NCBI RefSeq assembly: GCF_001723685.1
Contig: NZ_MCBX01000001.1
Location: forward strand, 172,501 to 236,500
Direction of reading: 5' to 3'
Length of the DNA stretch: 64,000 bases
Origin: Candidatus Marithrix sp. Canyon 246
Lineage (GTDB): Bacteria; Pseudomonadota; Gammaproteobacteria; Beggiatoales; Beggiatoaceae
Shown: in pieces, positions 10,361 through 18,872 of the stretch
Layout: each line of letters opens with the position of its first letter
How positions within the stretch are numbered: position 1 is the first letter of the stretch
The notes under the pieces: model-generated
Databases searched by the model: none
Seen by the model: the letters and a program-made list of their open reading frames with translations, nothing else
What the model was told of the DNA's origin: nothing
Position numbers and translations under genes: made by a program

Positions 10361-11095
10361 ATGTCTAATTATAAAGTGCGTTTTTATAAAGGCGATTATA
10401 GATGGCGACAAAGACAAGCTAACCGAGATCGTTGTGTTGCTTATGTTGAGCAACATTTTAATGGTGCTGCTAATCGTCGTGCTGGTTATTCAATGGTAAT
10501 AGTAGGTTATCGTTCATCTCAAACTAGCCGCAATTGGGGGCGTTGGTATGCTCAACAAATAGGAAAAGTATTTAGTGTGCCAGTAGGTGGTAGAAGAGGC
10601 ATAAAGGTTGGAGGTTATGGTGGTCGTGGTAATGGTAATGTCAAACATACCAAGATGCCAGCGATTTTATTAGAGCCTTTATTTGGTAGTAATCCCCAAC
10701 ATGCCGAAATTATTCGTAGTAGCGCTGGACAAGATAAACTAGCTAAAGTCCTTGCTGATAGTATCATAGAAGCTTTTCCTAAAGGTGGTACTGTAGGTTT
10801 TAGTGTTGGGCATAAATATAAAAGCTCACGCCCTTGGGATCGAGGTGTACCAATTTATGGTGGTGGTACAGAAGCTGATTATGCCGAAATCGTAATGGAA
10901 AAGGCAAAGGCTTTATTAGAAGGTTATGATCCATCTAAGGTAGAAGAACCAAAGCAAGAAGATGATGATAAACCAGATAATGATATTCGTGTCATTAAAG
11001 ATGGTAAAGAAATCTGGTTACATACTGAAACAGATGAAGATGATAACATCCTTTGGGATGAAGAAAATCGTGTTTTATATATAAATACAAAATAA
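10361..11095 (+). CDS. Putative N-acetylmuramoyl-L-alanine amidase-like protein
   Basis: 244 aa, no signal peptide. Residues 1-150 suggest an Amidase_3-like zinc hydrolase: YVEQHFNGAANRRAG near 28-42 (compare the family's H-x-N-A strand), WGRWYAQQIG, and LLEPLFGSNPQHAEII, which resembles the catalytic-Glu strand E-x-x-F-x-S-N. A second conserved block, SVGHKYKSSRPWDRG, lies near 147. The last 50 residues are acidic and Asp/Glu-rich. A cytoplasmic or non-classically exported cell-wall hydrolase is the best guess. It follows dapE by 12 bases. Domain assignment is by eye and not certain. Confidence 0.5.
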   Translation: MSNYKVRFYKGDYRWRQRQANRDRCVAYVEQHFNGAANRRAGYSMVIVGYRSSQTSRNWGRWYAQQIGKVFSVPVGGRRGIKVGGYGGRGNGNVKHTKMPAILLEPLFGSNPQHAEIIRSSAGQDKLAKVLADSIIEAFPKGGTVGFSVGHKYKSSRPWDRGVPIYGGGTEADYAEIVMEKAKALLEGYDPSKVEEPKQEDDDKPDNDIRVIKDGKEIWLHTETDEDDNILWDEENRVLYINTK

Positions 11096-11105
11096 GTTCG
11101 TTCAA

Positions 11106-11138
11106 AGACCTGACAGGTTTTTAAAACCTGTCAGGTCT
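11106..11138. repeat. Palindromic repeat, GACCTGACAGGT family, long form (copy 1)
   Basis: 16-base arms AGACCTGACAGGTTTT and its complement around one T. Sits in the 45 bases between two convergent genes and could act as a bidirectional terminator. Other long copies are at 17195, 39594 and 63322; short copies at 34575, 41982 and 42135. Confidence 0.9.
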
Positions 11139-11140
11139 AA

Positions 11141-11836
11141 TTACATTTTCAACATTTCAGATTCAATTCTTTCTTCAACTATTTTGTTGATTTCTTTATA
11201 AGATTTACCTTTAGGATCAATTACCGGACCAATTACGATTTTTATAGTTCCGGGTTTTTTTATAAAACTATTACGTTGCCAAAATTTTCCTGAGTTAATT
11301 GCAACTGGTACTATTGGATAGCCGCTTTTTTCGGCTAATAATGCTCCACCTACGCGATAACGTTCTTTTTTTCCCGGAGCTACCCTAGTTCCTTCTGGAT
11401 ATATTACCACCCATAAACCACGCGATAAGCGTTCTGTTCCTTGTTTTATTAGTTCTTGCATGGCTTGATGACGCTTGTTGCGATTAATTGCAATTGGTTC
11501 AAGGCTTGCTAATGCCCAACCAAATAAGGGTATATAGAATAATTCACGTTTTAATAAGAAAACTTGTATGGGGAAGATTTTTTGATATACGATGGTTTCA
11601 AAAGTTGATTGGTGTTTACTTAATAATATTGCAGCACCAGATGGGATATTTTCTAAGCCTTCTATTTCATAAGTAATCTTGCAGGTTTTTTCTAACCACC
11701 AAACTACAAACTTTGCCCAGCCTGTCATTATGGTATAACGGTATCGGAATGGTAAAGGAAGAATTAGTAGAGCTAAAATAGCAAATATTAATGTAGCTAA
11801 TATTTGCCCTATTATAAATAATAATGAACCTAGCAT
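11141..11836 (-). CDS. plsC: 1-acyl-sn-glycerol-3-phosphate acyltransferase
   Basis: 231 aa. Makes phosphatidic acid from lysophosphatidate at the inner membrane. An N-terminal hydrophobic segment (1-40), the catalytic block LLSKHQSTFETI (H-x4-E in place of the usual H-x4-D, as in many PlsC proteins), GWALASLEPIAINR, and YPEGTRVAPGKK (acceptor binding) are all present. It follows gmhB by 5 bases on the same strand, an arrangement seen in many gammaproteobacteria. Confidence 0.93.
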   Translation of the reverse strand: MLGSLLFIIGQILATLIFAILALLILPLPFRYRYTIMTGWAKFVVWWLEKTCKITYEIEGLENIPSGAAILLSKHQSTFETIVYQKIFPIQVFLLKRELFYIPLFGWALASLEPIAINRNKRHQAMQELIKQGTERLSRGLWVVIYPEGTRVAPGKKERYRVGGALLAEKSGYPIVPVAINSGKFWQRNSFIKKPGTIKIVIGPVIDPKGKSYKEINKIVEERIESEMLKM

Positions 11837-11841
11837 TTTTT

Positions 11842-12378
11842 TTAGTTATCAGTTAATAAATTTTCAACTACTGCGGCTAAATCTTCATAGATTGGTACTG
11901 CGTCAACTAATTGATTTACTGTGCGTTTACCTTTGCCTGTTAGTACTAAAATAGGTTTGGCAGCAACTGCTTTTGCTGCTTGTAAATCGCGCAATGAATC
12001 TCCTACTGCTATTACATCAGTTAAGGTGGTATCAACATAATTAGCAATCTGATGAAATAAACCGGGCAGCGGTTTACGACATAGACAATTATCTTTTGGT
12101 CCATGTGGACAAAAGAAGATTGCTTCAATTTTACCATTAACTTGAGCAAGTTGCTGGTGTAGTTTGTTATGAATTTGGTTTAATTCATTTAATGTAAATA
12201 AGCCTCGTGCTATGCCTGATTGATTAGATGCTATAAATACTTGATAACCAACATGATTCAGTTTAGCAATTGCTTCTAAGCTGCCGGGAAGTGGTTGCCA
12301 TTCATTAGCTGATTTGATGAAGTCATCAGAGTCATAATTGATGACTCCATCGCGATCTAATATTATTATTTTTTTCAT
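11842..12378 (-). CDS. gmhB: D-glycero-beta-D-manno-heptose 1,7-bisphosphate 7-phosphatase
   Basis: 178 aa HAD-superfamily phosphatase of the LPS-heptose pathway. Nucleophile motif IILDRDGVINYDS, SNQSGIARG (motif II), zinc-loop FFCPHGPKDNCLCRKPLPG with Cys/His ligands, and VGDSLRDLQAAKA (motif IV). Overlaps the upstream DUF1501 gene by one base, so cotranscribed with it and with plsC. Confidence 0.93.
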   Translation of the reverse strand: MKKIIILDRDGVINYDSDDFIKSANEWQPLPGSLEAIAKLNHVGYQVFIASNQSGIARGLFTLNELNQIHNKLHQQLAQVNGKIEAIFFCPHGPKDNCLCRKPLPGLFHQIANYVDTTLTDVIAVGDSLRDLQAAKAVAAKPILVLTGKGKRTVNQLVDAVPIYEDLAAVVENLLTDN

Positions 12379-13790
12379 TAAATAAACAATTGCGTCAAAT
12401 CAACGCCAGTTTCTAATGTAGCAGCGGTTTGATTTGGAAAAATCATACTGCCGCTATTTGGCGCAATCCAATCACAAATTGGTGCAAATATGTGGTCATA
12501 TTCTGTTAATCCAGTAATATCAGGGCTATTATCATCTAATCTGGCTAGTTCTGCTTCTGGATACATATTTCCATAAATTCCACCATTGACACTATCGCCA
12601 ATTACTAAAAATGATGTGCCTCGCCCATGATCAGTACCATTATTACCATTTGCTTTTAATTGACGACCAAATTCTCCACCTATTAATAATACTGAATTTT
12701 GTCTTACTATTGCTGGAAGGTTTTGAGATAAAGCATCAAATGCTTTGTTGGTTCCAAATAAGTCACTAAAATTCTTTTCAATAGTTGATTTTTGATCTTT
12801 GTGCGTATCCCAGCCACCCATTGCTAATGATGCGGCTCGCAGATTCACAATATCATTAACTGCTAGACTATCATATAGATTTCTTATTTGTTTACCTAAA
12901 CCACGATTATTTAATACATTAGAACTACCAGCAGTATAAAGTCCTTCAATATTACTAGGAATAGGAAATTGACTTAAACGGTCATCAATAGCATCACCAA
13001 ACTTACGGGATTTAGATTCCATATCAGTAAATCGTTTATATATTGAGTCTGAAGCTATTTCTTCACGTTTAGCTGCATAATAAGCTCTGAGGCTTCTAGC
13101 TATACGCCCTGCATAAGTCTTTTCTTTGCCTGCTGAGGGATGATATAATCGCATTGTTCTAGTATCAGCCGCTGATATTACATTGGCATTAGAGCGTTGA
13201 CTCAGATTATTAGGATTTGGTCCAAAACAAAAATTTCGTGGGCTTGATGTCAATGCTAAAACATTACCATCAGTTACATAAGCTAATTTACCGCCCCAAC
13301 CGGGATTACCAGAATCATTACGCCCGGCATTGACATTACCCTGATCTTTAATCATTTGACAATAGGAATGATCGCGACTATTACTGCCAATAACATTATT
13401 GACAATTGCTAGAAAACCCTGATCCCACATGGTTTTTAACCATGTTGCTTCTTTAAGCAAACCAAAAGCAGTAGTACCATCAGTTAAATGGTAATAATCA
13501 TTTTCCCAACGTTGTTCCCAAGCGGTTGGATCATCCGATAAATTATGAGCTTGGGCATTTTCCTGCCAATAACGATAACCAAAACTATTAGGATCTGACT
13601 CATAAGGAGGTGGCATTAAATGCCGTAAATTTGGTCCACCATGTAACATCAGATCGACTAATACGCGACTACCAAGTGTTGGAAAGCCACCAACACTAGC
13701 ATGTGCTATTTGGTTAAATAATGAAAATCCACCAACGCCATAAAGTGCGCTGGAGACAAGTGTAGATTTAATAAAATTACGACGTTTCAT
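12378..13790 (-). CDS. DUF1501 family protein, Tat-exported
   Basis: 470 aa. N-terminus MKRRNFIKSTLVSS with twin Arg and a hydrophobic stretch up to Ala-His-Ala near 32 is a Tat signal. The mature part has the DUF1501 (alkaline-phosphatase-like fold) features LVDLMLHGGPN, GWDTHKDQ, LIGGEFGRQL and NNGTDHGRGTSFLVIG. Such proteins are nearly always paired with DUF1800, as here (2 bases apart). Substrate unknown; a periplasmic metal-dependent hydrolase is an inference from the fold. Confidence 0.88.
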   Translation of the reverse strand: MKRRNFIKSTLVSSALYGVGGFSLFNQIAHASVGGFPTLGSRVLVDLMLHGGPNLRHLMPPPYESDPNSFGYRYWQENAQAHNLSDDPTAWEQRWENDYYHLTDGTTAFGLLKEATWLKTMWDQGFLAIVNNVIGSNSRDHSYCQMIKDQGNVNAGRNDSGNPGWGGKLAYVTDGNVLALTSSPRNFCFGPNPNNLSQRSNANVISAADTRTMRLYHPSAGKEKTYAGRIARSLRAYYAAKREEIASDSIYKRFTDMESKSRKFGDAIDDRLSQFPIPSNIEGLYTAGSSNVLNNRGLGKQIRNLYDSLAVNDIVNLRAASLAMGGWDTHKDQKSTIEKNFSDLFGTNKAFDALSQNLPAIVRQNSVLLIGGEFGRQLKANGNNGTDHGRGTSFLVIGDSVNGGIYGNMYPEAELARLDDNSPDITGLTEYDHIFAPICDWIAPNSGSMIFPNQTAATLETGVDLTQLFI

Positions 13791-13792
13791 GA

Positions 13793-15556
13793 TTAGCGTC
13801 CCTCGCGTGCAAATAGATATGGTGTGCCTAAAATAAAACTCACTGCTAAACCTATATTTCGATTAGCTGCTTGACGTTCTTTATCATCCTTACTTTTTAA
13901 AGCCATTTTGGTGCTAGCGAAATCTTCCAATAGACTAATCAGATTAACGTCTGTTTCCAATTCATTAGTTGTGAATATTCGATCTAAATCATTTGCATCA
14001 ATAGCATAAGCCAAATCTTTACCAGAAGCTAATAATGAATTGACATAAGCACGTTCCAAAGTAGCATAATTTTTCAAGCCATCACCAATAAAGCGATCCC
14101 AGAGAAATTCACCAATTTTATCGACTTCATATTTAATACTTAATTTTTTAGATAGTACAGAAGCCCAATCCTTACGCCATGTATCATTACCACTACCAGC
14201 TACTTTCACAAACACATAATTTTTTTCAGTTACACTATTGTAATGGGCACGAAAAATATCACTACTATTTGCAGCCTCTTTACCAGTTTGACCACCAAAT
14301 ACATTATGTACAGGTTCAAATGGATAAGCTTGTTCTTCTCTTAAATAAGCAGGAAGATAATAACGATCAATTTCCGCATTATTTAATATAAATTGAGTAT
14401 AAATAAGCATACGTCGATCAATGCTGGTCAAATATTTTACTCGACTAGCGTTATGAAATTGAGTTGAAATGGCATAAGCGCGTAAGAAAGAGAGAAGATT
14501 TTTAGTCTTCATAGAAGACCATGCTGCACGAATTTGAGCAATATCAGCATCACTTAAATTATCATCTGCTAAGCCACTTATAATGATAACAGGTAAATTA
14601 TCTCTACTTTCATGATAATACATTGCAACTTTAGACAATTTCTTAATTCTCTTTAAAGCATTACGGCCTTTATTAAGACTATAAAGAATATCCAAAGTAC
14701 CCGGCGTATGAAATTCAGTACCAAAAGTTACATGATCAACTCTACCTTGACCAGATACATATTCAATTTTCATATCAGTCAAAGCTTTAGCTGTATTTTT
14801 AATAGTTATTTCTTCATGATAATCAGGATCTTCATCACCTAAAATACCAAAAAACAATTGAAAATACTCACGAGCAAAATCTTCATTACATAAACACAGA
14901 TAATTTTTATAGACATTATTACGATGACCATAATGTTCAGCAACAGCGGCTGAAGTTCCAGCAATAGTCAGAGTTTTATCATAAGCGCGTTTTGTATTAC
15001 CTAAACTTTTAACAACATCATCATAATAAGTGAGCATTTGTTGAGCATTTACAGAAGATTTGAGATTAACAGCCATATGATAGTTGGTTTCCCAAATACC
15101 AACTTTTTGACGAAATGGATTTAAACCATGACTAACAGTAGCTCGTAACCATAATTCAGCGGGTCGTACATTAGTACCTAATGCAACAGAATATTTATAA
15201 CGTTTATTTTCAGCCACATCATTATCAGAATGATCTGAAGACCAAAATTCACCTAATCCACGTAAGCTACCATTAGTTTTTTTAGACAATCTAGCAGCAT
15301 CAATTTTAGCTCGTTTAGAAATATTACCATTAGACTTACCAAAAGTAAGCATTTTTTTAATTGCAGCTTTAGGTGACATTTTAGCAAGCTTTATAATCAT
15401 TTTTTCATTGGTCTGACCACCATAAGCAAAAGCATGTAATACGCGACGTACTGCTCCTTCATCCCAATCAGCATTACTAATAGTCTGAAAACCAGCAGCG
15501 TAACTATTAGCAGTGATTAATATCACTGAGGCTGTGGTCAATATTTTTTTTAGCAT
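13793..15556 (-). CDS. DUF1800 family protein, secreted
   Basis: 587 aa with a Sec signal peptide (residues 1-20, ending SYAAG). DUF1800 features: RRVLHAFAYGG near 36, a helical repeat-rich body, ENLCNEDFAREYFQL-like segment (CNEDFAREYFQLF), TAKALTDM, and a C-terminal VSFILGTPYLFAREGR. Function unknown; the DUF1800/DUF1501 pair is conserved in diverse environmental bacteria. Probably first gene of an operon with DUF1501, gmhB and plsC. Divergent from purM with 73 AT-rich bases between, which must contain both promoters. Confidence 0.88.
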   Translation of the reverse strand: MLKKILTTASVILITANSYAAGFQTISNADWDEGAVRRVLHAFAYGGQTNEKMIIKLAKMSPKAAIKKMLTFGKSNGNISKRAKIDAARLSKKTNGSLRGLGEFWSSDHSDNDVAENKRYKYSVALGTNVRPAELWLRATVSHGLNPFRQKVGIWETNYHMAVNLKSSVNAQQMLTYYDDVVKSLGNTKRAYDKTLTIAGTSAAVAEHYGHRNNVYKNYLCLCNEDFAREYFQLFFGILGDEDPDYHEEITIKNTAKALTDMKIEYVSGQGRVDHVTFGTEFHTPGTLDILYSLNKGRNALKRIKKLSKVAMYYHESRDNLPVIIISGLADDNLSDADIAQIRAAWSSMKTKNLLSFLRAYAISTQFHNASRVKYLTSIDRRMLIYTQFILNNAEIDRYYLPAYLREEQAYPFEPVHNVFGGQTGKEAANSSDIFRAHYNSVTEKNYVFVKVAGSGNDTWRKDWASVLSKKLSIKYEVDKIGEFLWDRFIGDGLKNYATLERAYVNSLLASGKDLAYAIDANDLDRIFTTNELETDVNLISLLEDFASTKMALKSKDDKERQAANRNIGLAVSFILGTPYLFAREGR

Positions 15557-15629
15557 GATAACTCTCCTAAGTGTGTTTATATATTATAATAACAATATAC
15601 TCAAAAATACAAGTTTATAAAAAATAAAT

Positions 15630-16628
15630 ATGACAAATTCTTATCGCGACGCTGGTGTTAATATTGATAATGGTAATTTATTGGTTGAACGCATTAAACC
15701 AATTGCTGCTCGTACTCGCCGCCCTGAGATGTTGGGCAATTTAGGTGGGTTTGGGGCTTTATTTGAAATTCCTTTAGATCGTTATCAGAAGCCTGTTCTT
15801 GTTTCTGGTACTGATGGTGTGGGTACTAAGTTGAAATTAGCACAAACTTATGCGAAATATGACACAATAGGTATTGACTTAGTTGCAATGTGTGTTAATG
15901 ATATTGTTACTTCTGGTGCTGAGCCGCTATTTTTTTTAGATTATTATGCTACTGGTAAGCTTGATGTTGAGGTGGCTAGTCAGGTTATTGCTGGTATTGG
16001 TAAAGGCTGTGAATTAGCTGGTGCTGCTTTAGTTGGTGGCGAATCTGCTGAAATGCCGGGTATGTATAGTGGTGGTGATTATGATTTGGCTGGGTTTTCG
16101 GTTGGTATAGTTGAAAAGGATGCTGTTATTGATGGTAGTAAAGTTAAGGCTGGTGATGCTTTAATTGGTTTAGCTTCTAGTGGTCCACATTCTAATGGTT
16201 ATTCTTTAATTAGAAAACTTTTAGAACCAGATGTTAATAAGAATATTATTAATACTTTATTAAAACCTACTAGGATTTATGTTAAATCATTGCTTGAATT
16301 GATTTCACAAGTACCAGTACATGCTTTGGCGCATATAACTGGTGGTGGGTTGTTAGAAAATATACCACGTGTATTGCCTGCTGATTGTTGTGCTAATATT
16401 AATAGTAAGAGTTGGTCACGCCCTTCTATTTTTGATTGGTTACAAGATCAAGGTGGTATTAGTGATACTGAAATGTATCGTACTTTTAACTGTGGTGTTG
16501 GAATGGTTATTTGTGTTCCAGCCGCTGAAAAAAATAAGGCTTTAAATTTATTAACAGATTTAGGTGAAATAGCTTGGCATATTGGGGATATTGAGAGTAA
16601 TTCTAGTCAACAAATCAAAATCGTATAA
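15630..16628 (+). CDS. purM: Phosphoribosylformylglycinamidine cyclo-ligase (AIR synthetase)
   Basis: 332 aa. Fifth step of purine synthesis. N-terminal [13 protein letters not shown], then [14 protein letters not shown]-like [42 protein letters not shown] and C-terminal [13 protein letters not shown]; all normal for the family. Overlaps purN by one base. Confidence 0.97.
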   Translation: MTNSYRDAGVNIDNGNLLVERIKPIAARTRRPEMLGNLGGFGALFEIPLDRYQKPVLVSGTDGVGTKLKLAQTYAKYDTIGIDLVAMCVNDIVTSGAEPLFFLDYYATGKLDVEVASQVIAGIGKGCELAGAALVGGESAEMPGMYSGGDYDLAGFSVGIVEKDAVIDGSKVKAGDALIGLASSGPHSNGYSLIRKLLEPDVNKNIINTLLKPTRIYVKSLLELISQVPVHALAHITGGGLLENIPRVLPADCCANINSKSWSRPSIFDWLQDQGGISDTEMYRTFNCGVGMVICVPAAEKNKALNLLTDLGEIAWHIGDIESNSSQQIKIV

Positions 16629-17236
16629 TGAAAAAATTATCCATAGTAGTTCTTATTTCTGGGCGTGGTAGTAATTTAAAGGCTATTATTGATGTTGCTA
16701 ATCCTTTAGTTAATATTAGTGCTGTTATTAGTAATCGTCCAGAAGCTGCTGGTTTAATTTATGCTGATGAAGCTGGAATTAGTACTGAGGTTTTGGATCA
16801 TAAGGATTTTGCAACGCGATTAGAATTCGATTCTGCGTTACAGGAATGTGTTGATAAGTATGATCCGCAATTAGTTGTATTGGCTGGGTTTATGCGTATT
16901 TTAAGTCAGGGGTTTGTTAGGCATTATAAGGGGCGTTTAATCAATATTCATCCGTCTTTGTTGCCAAAATTTAAGGGTTTGGATACTCATAAACGCGCTA
17001 TAGAAGCAGGTGAGAAGGAACATGGGCTTAGTGTACATTTTGTGACAGAGGAGTTAGATGCTGGGGAGGTTATTCTTCAGGCACGGGTTCCAATATTAGC
17101 TGATGATACTGAAGAAAGTTTAGCTGCACGAGTTTTGCAGCAAGAACATAAGATTTATCCAGAAGCTATACAGTTATTTGCAGAATCGGGTTTTAGACCT
17201 GACAGGTTTTTAAAACCTGTCAGGTCTGATAATTAA
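16628..17236 (+). CDS. purN: Phosphoribosylglycinamide formyltransferase
   Basis: 202 aa. Transfers formyl from 10-formyl-THF to GAR. LISGRGSNLKAIID binds the phosphate, ISNRPEA and the catalytic block INIHPSLLPKFKG (Asn-His), and SVHFVTEELDAG (Asp) are all in place. The last residues, RPDRFLKPVRSDN, are encoded almost wholly by a GACCTGACAGGT palindrome (17195-17227), so the natural C-terminus has been replaced or extended by repeat sequence. Confidence 0.96.
   Translation: MKKLSIVVLISGRGSNLKAIIDVANPLVNISAVISNRPEAAGLIYADEAGISTEVLDHKDFATRLEFDSALQECVDKYDPQLVVLAGFMRILSQGFVRHYKGRLINIHPSLLPKFKGLDTHKRAIEAGEKEHGLSVHFVTEELDAGEVILQARVPILADDTEESLAARVLQQEHKIYPEAIQLFAESGFRPDRFLKPVRSDN
17195..17227. repeat. 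Palindromic repeat, GACCTGACAGGT family, long form, inside purN (copy 2)
   Basis: Same 33-base palindrome as at 11106, here read through in frame as the tail of PurN (R-P-D-R-F-L-K-P-V-R-S); the stop codon lies 7 bases beyond it. May also terminate or stabilise the purMN transcript before the caspase-like gene. Confidence 0.9.
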
Positions 17237-17252
17237 TCAATGAGGCATTAAA

Positions 17253-18200
17253 ATGAAAAATTTTATTTTAATATTAGTAATACAGTTTTTTTTGCTGTCT
17301 AATTCTTTGGCGGCTAATTTTCATGCGATTATTATTGCTGATACTAATGATAGCACTATTGGTAGTAGTGTTATTATTGATAAACGGAAAATTAATACTT
17401 TCACTAAAAATATTGCTAGAAATACTGGTTTAATATTAAGAGAGCAAAATATATATGGTTATAATTTTAATTTTAATACTATAAAGCGTAGTTTAAATAG
17501 TTTGTCAGTTAGGCGGGATGATGTTGTGATGTTTTATTATTCTGGTCATAGTAGTAATGCTGGGGCTAAATGGCCAGCGTTAAATTTGAAGGGGCGTTCT
17601 TTGAAATTAGATAATGTTATTTCTAGTTTAAAGGCTAAAAAACCTCGTTTATTATTAATCATTGCTGATAGTTGTAATAATCTTACTAGTCGCGGTTCAA
17701 GTTTAAATAGTTTTATGAGTTTACGAGGTGTTCAGACTGCTAAAAAGGAAAATTATCAAAAATTATTTTTAAAACATAAAGGGATTATCGTTATGGGGGC
17801 GGCTCGTCGGGGAGAATATGCTTGGGGTAATGGTCAGCATGGTGGTTTTTTTACTTATCAATTGTTAGAAAGTTTAAATACAGAGCTTGCTAGTTCTTCT
17901 CCAAATTGGAATCAATTAGTTAAACGTGCTGAAGTCCCAATACGTTTGCCTAATGGTATTGTGCAACACCCTCAATCTGAAGTCAGGATTAAAAACTTTC
18001 AGAAAACCCGTCCTAATCTTGTTCCTTCAGGTATAGAAAAATGTTATTATTATTATAATAATAAAGGTGATCTTTGTTGTCGTAAATCTAGTGGAACTAC
18101 ATGTGAACAAGCAACAATCAGAGGTGAATGTCCCTATTATTTCTATAATAGAAAAGGTTACTTATGTTGTCGTCGTTCAACAGGTATTACATGCGAATAG
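17253..18200 (+). CDS. Secreted caspase-like (peptidase C14 / metacaspase-like) protein
   Basis: 315 aa. Signal peptide 1-20 (…SNSLAA), then a caspase p20-like domain: FHAIIIADTNDS, DDVVMFYYSGHSSN with the catalytic His near 96, and RLLLIIADSCNNLTS with the catalytic Cys near 138. AARRGEYAWGN and GGFFTYQLLESL (about 183-210) are typical of prokaryotic C14 proteins. The C-terminus holds two tandem ~25-residue Cys-rich repeats (CYYYYNNKGDLCCRKSSG and PYYFYNRKGYLCCRRSTG). Predicted to act outside the cytoplasm; substrate unknown. 16 bases after purN; overlaps the convergent acetyltransferase gene by 14 bases. Confidence 0.8.
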   Translation: MKNFILILVIQFFLLSNSLAANFHAIIIADTNDSTIGSSVIIDKRKINTFTKNIARNTGLILREQNIYGYNFNFNTIKRSLNSLSVRRDDVVMFYYSGHSSNAGAKWPALNLKGRSLKLDNVISSLKAKKPRLLLIIADSCNNLTSRGSSLNSFMSLRGVQTAKKENYQKLFLKHKGIIVMGAARRGEYAWGNGQHGGFFTYQLLESLNTELASSSPNWNQLVKRAEVPIRLPNGIVQHPQSEVRIKNFQKTRPNLVPSGIEKCYYYYNNKGDLCCRKSSGTTCEQATIRGECPYYFYNRKGYLCCRRSTGITCE

Positions 18201-18870
18201 CTTGTTCCACTTTGGCTAAATAATCTTTTGTCAGAGGTTCTACTAAGGGGGGTGTTGCTGTAACATCTCTTTTTAAAAAATGTTTGGATAATCTTTGCAT
18301 TGATTTACTACTACGAAAGTCATTTTCAGTTAAGCCATTGAAGTACATATTTATAAAGCCTTTGGGTGTATTAATATGATCTCTTAATAAGCCTTCTTGA
18401 ACAAATCCTAAGTGTTCTACAGTTTTTTGAGCTTTATCGTTATAACCATAAATTAAAGCTGTTACTTTATGAAGTTTAATTATGTTAAAAGCAAATTCTA
18501 AGACTAATAAATAGGATTCTAAACTGCTAGCAGTACCTCGATATTTACTATCAGTGAGACCAAATAATAATTCAGCGCGTTGATGATATTTTTTATAATC
18601 AACCAAAGCTGCTAAGCCAATAGGCTGCTTTTGTTGATGAATTACCCATTCAATACCTTTTAGTTGTTGAGGTAAATGTTGTTGTTCTTTAACTAAACGT
18701 TGTTTAATTTGAGCTTCGGTTTCATCACGATTCTGCGCTAAGCGATATAAATCCATAAATTCCTCATTCTGATAACATTCCCGCAAGAAGGGTGCATGTT
18801 TAGGCGCAGAACGTTCCAAAACCACTCTGCATCCTTGCAGAGGCTGAAGCCCAATAGGGGCAAATTCCAT
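18187..18870 (-). CDS. GNAT family N-acetyltransferase (RimJ-like)
   Basis: 227 aa. Residues about 15-165 fit Acetyltransf_3: AELLFGLTDSKYRGTASSLESYLLVLEFAFN includes the acetyl-CoA-binding region (R-G-T-A replaces the commoner R/Q-G-x-G), followed by NIIKLHKVTALIYGYNDKAQKTVEHLGFVQEG, typical of the family. The C-terminal 55 residues (from SSKSMQRLSK) are an extension without a recognised motif. Substrate unknown. It follows the unrecognised gene upstream by 2 bases. Confidence 0.82.
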   Translation of the reverse strand: MEFAPIGLQPLQGCRVVLERSAPKHAPFLRECYQNEEFMDLYRLAQNRDETEAQIKQRLVKEQQHLPQQLKGIEWVIHQQKQPIGLAALVDYKKYHQRAELLFGLTDSKYRGTASSLESYLLVLEFAFNIIKLHKVTALIYGYNDKAQKTVEHLGFVQEGLLRDHINTPKGFINMYFNGLTENDFRSSKSMQRLSKHFLKRDVTATPPLVEPLTKDYLAKVEQAIRM

Positions 18871-18872
18871 AA

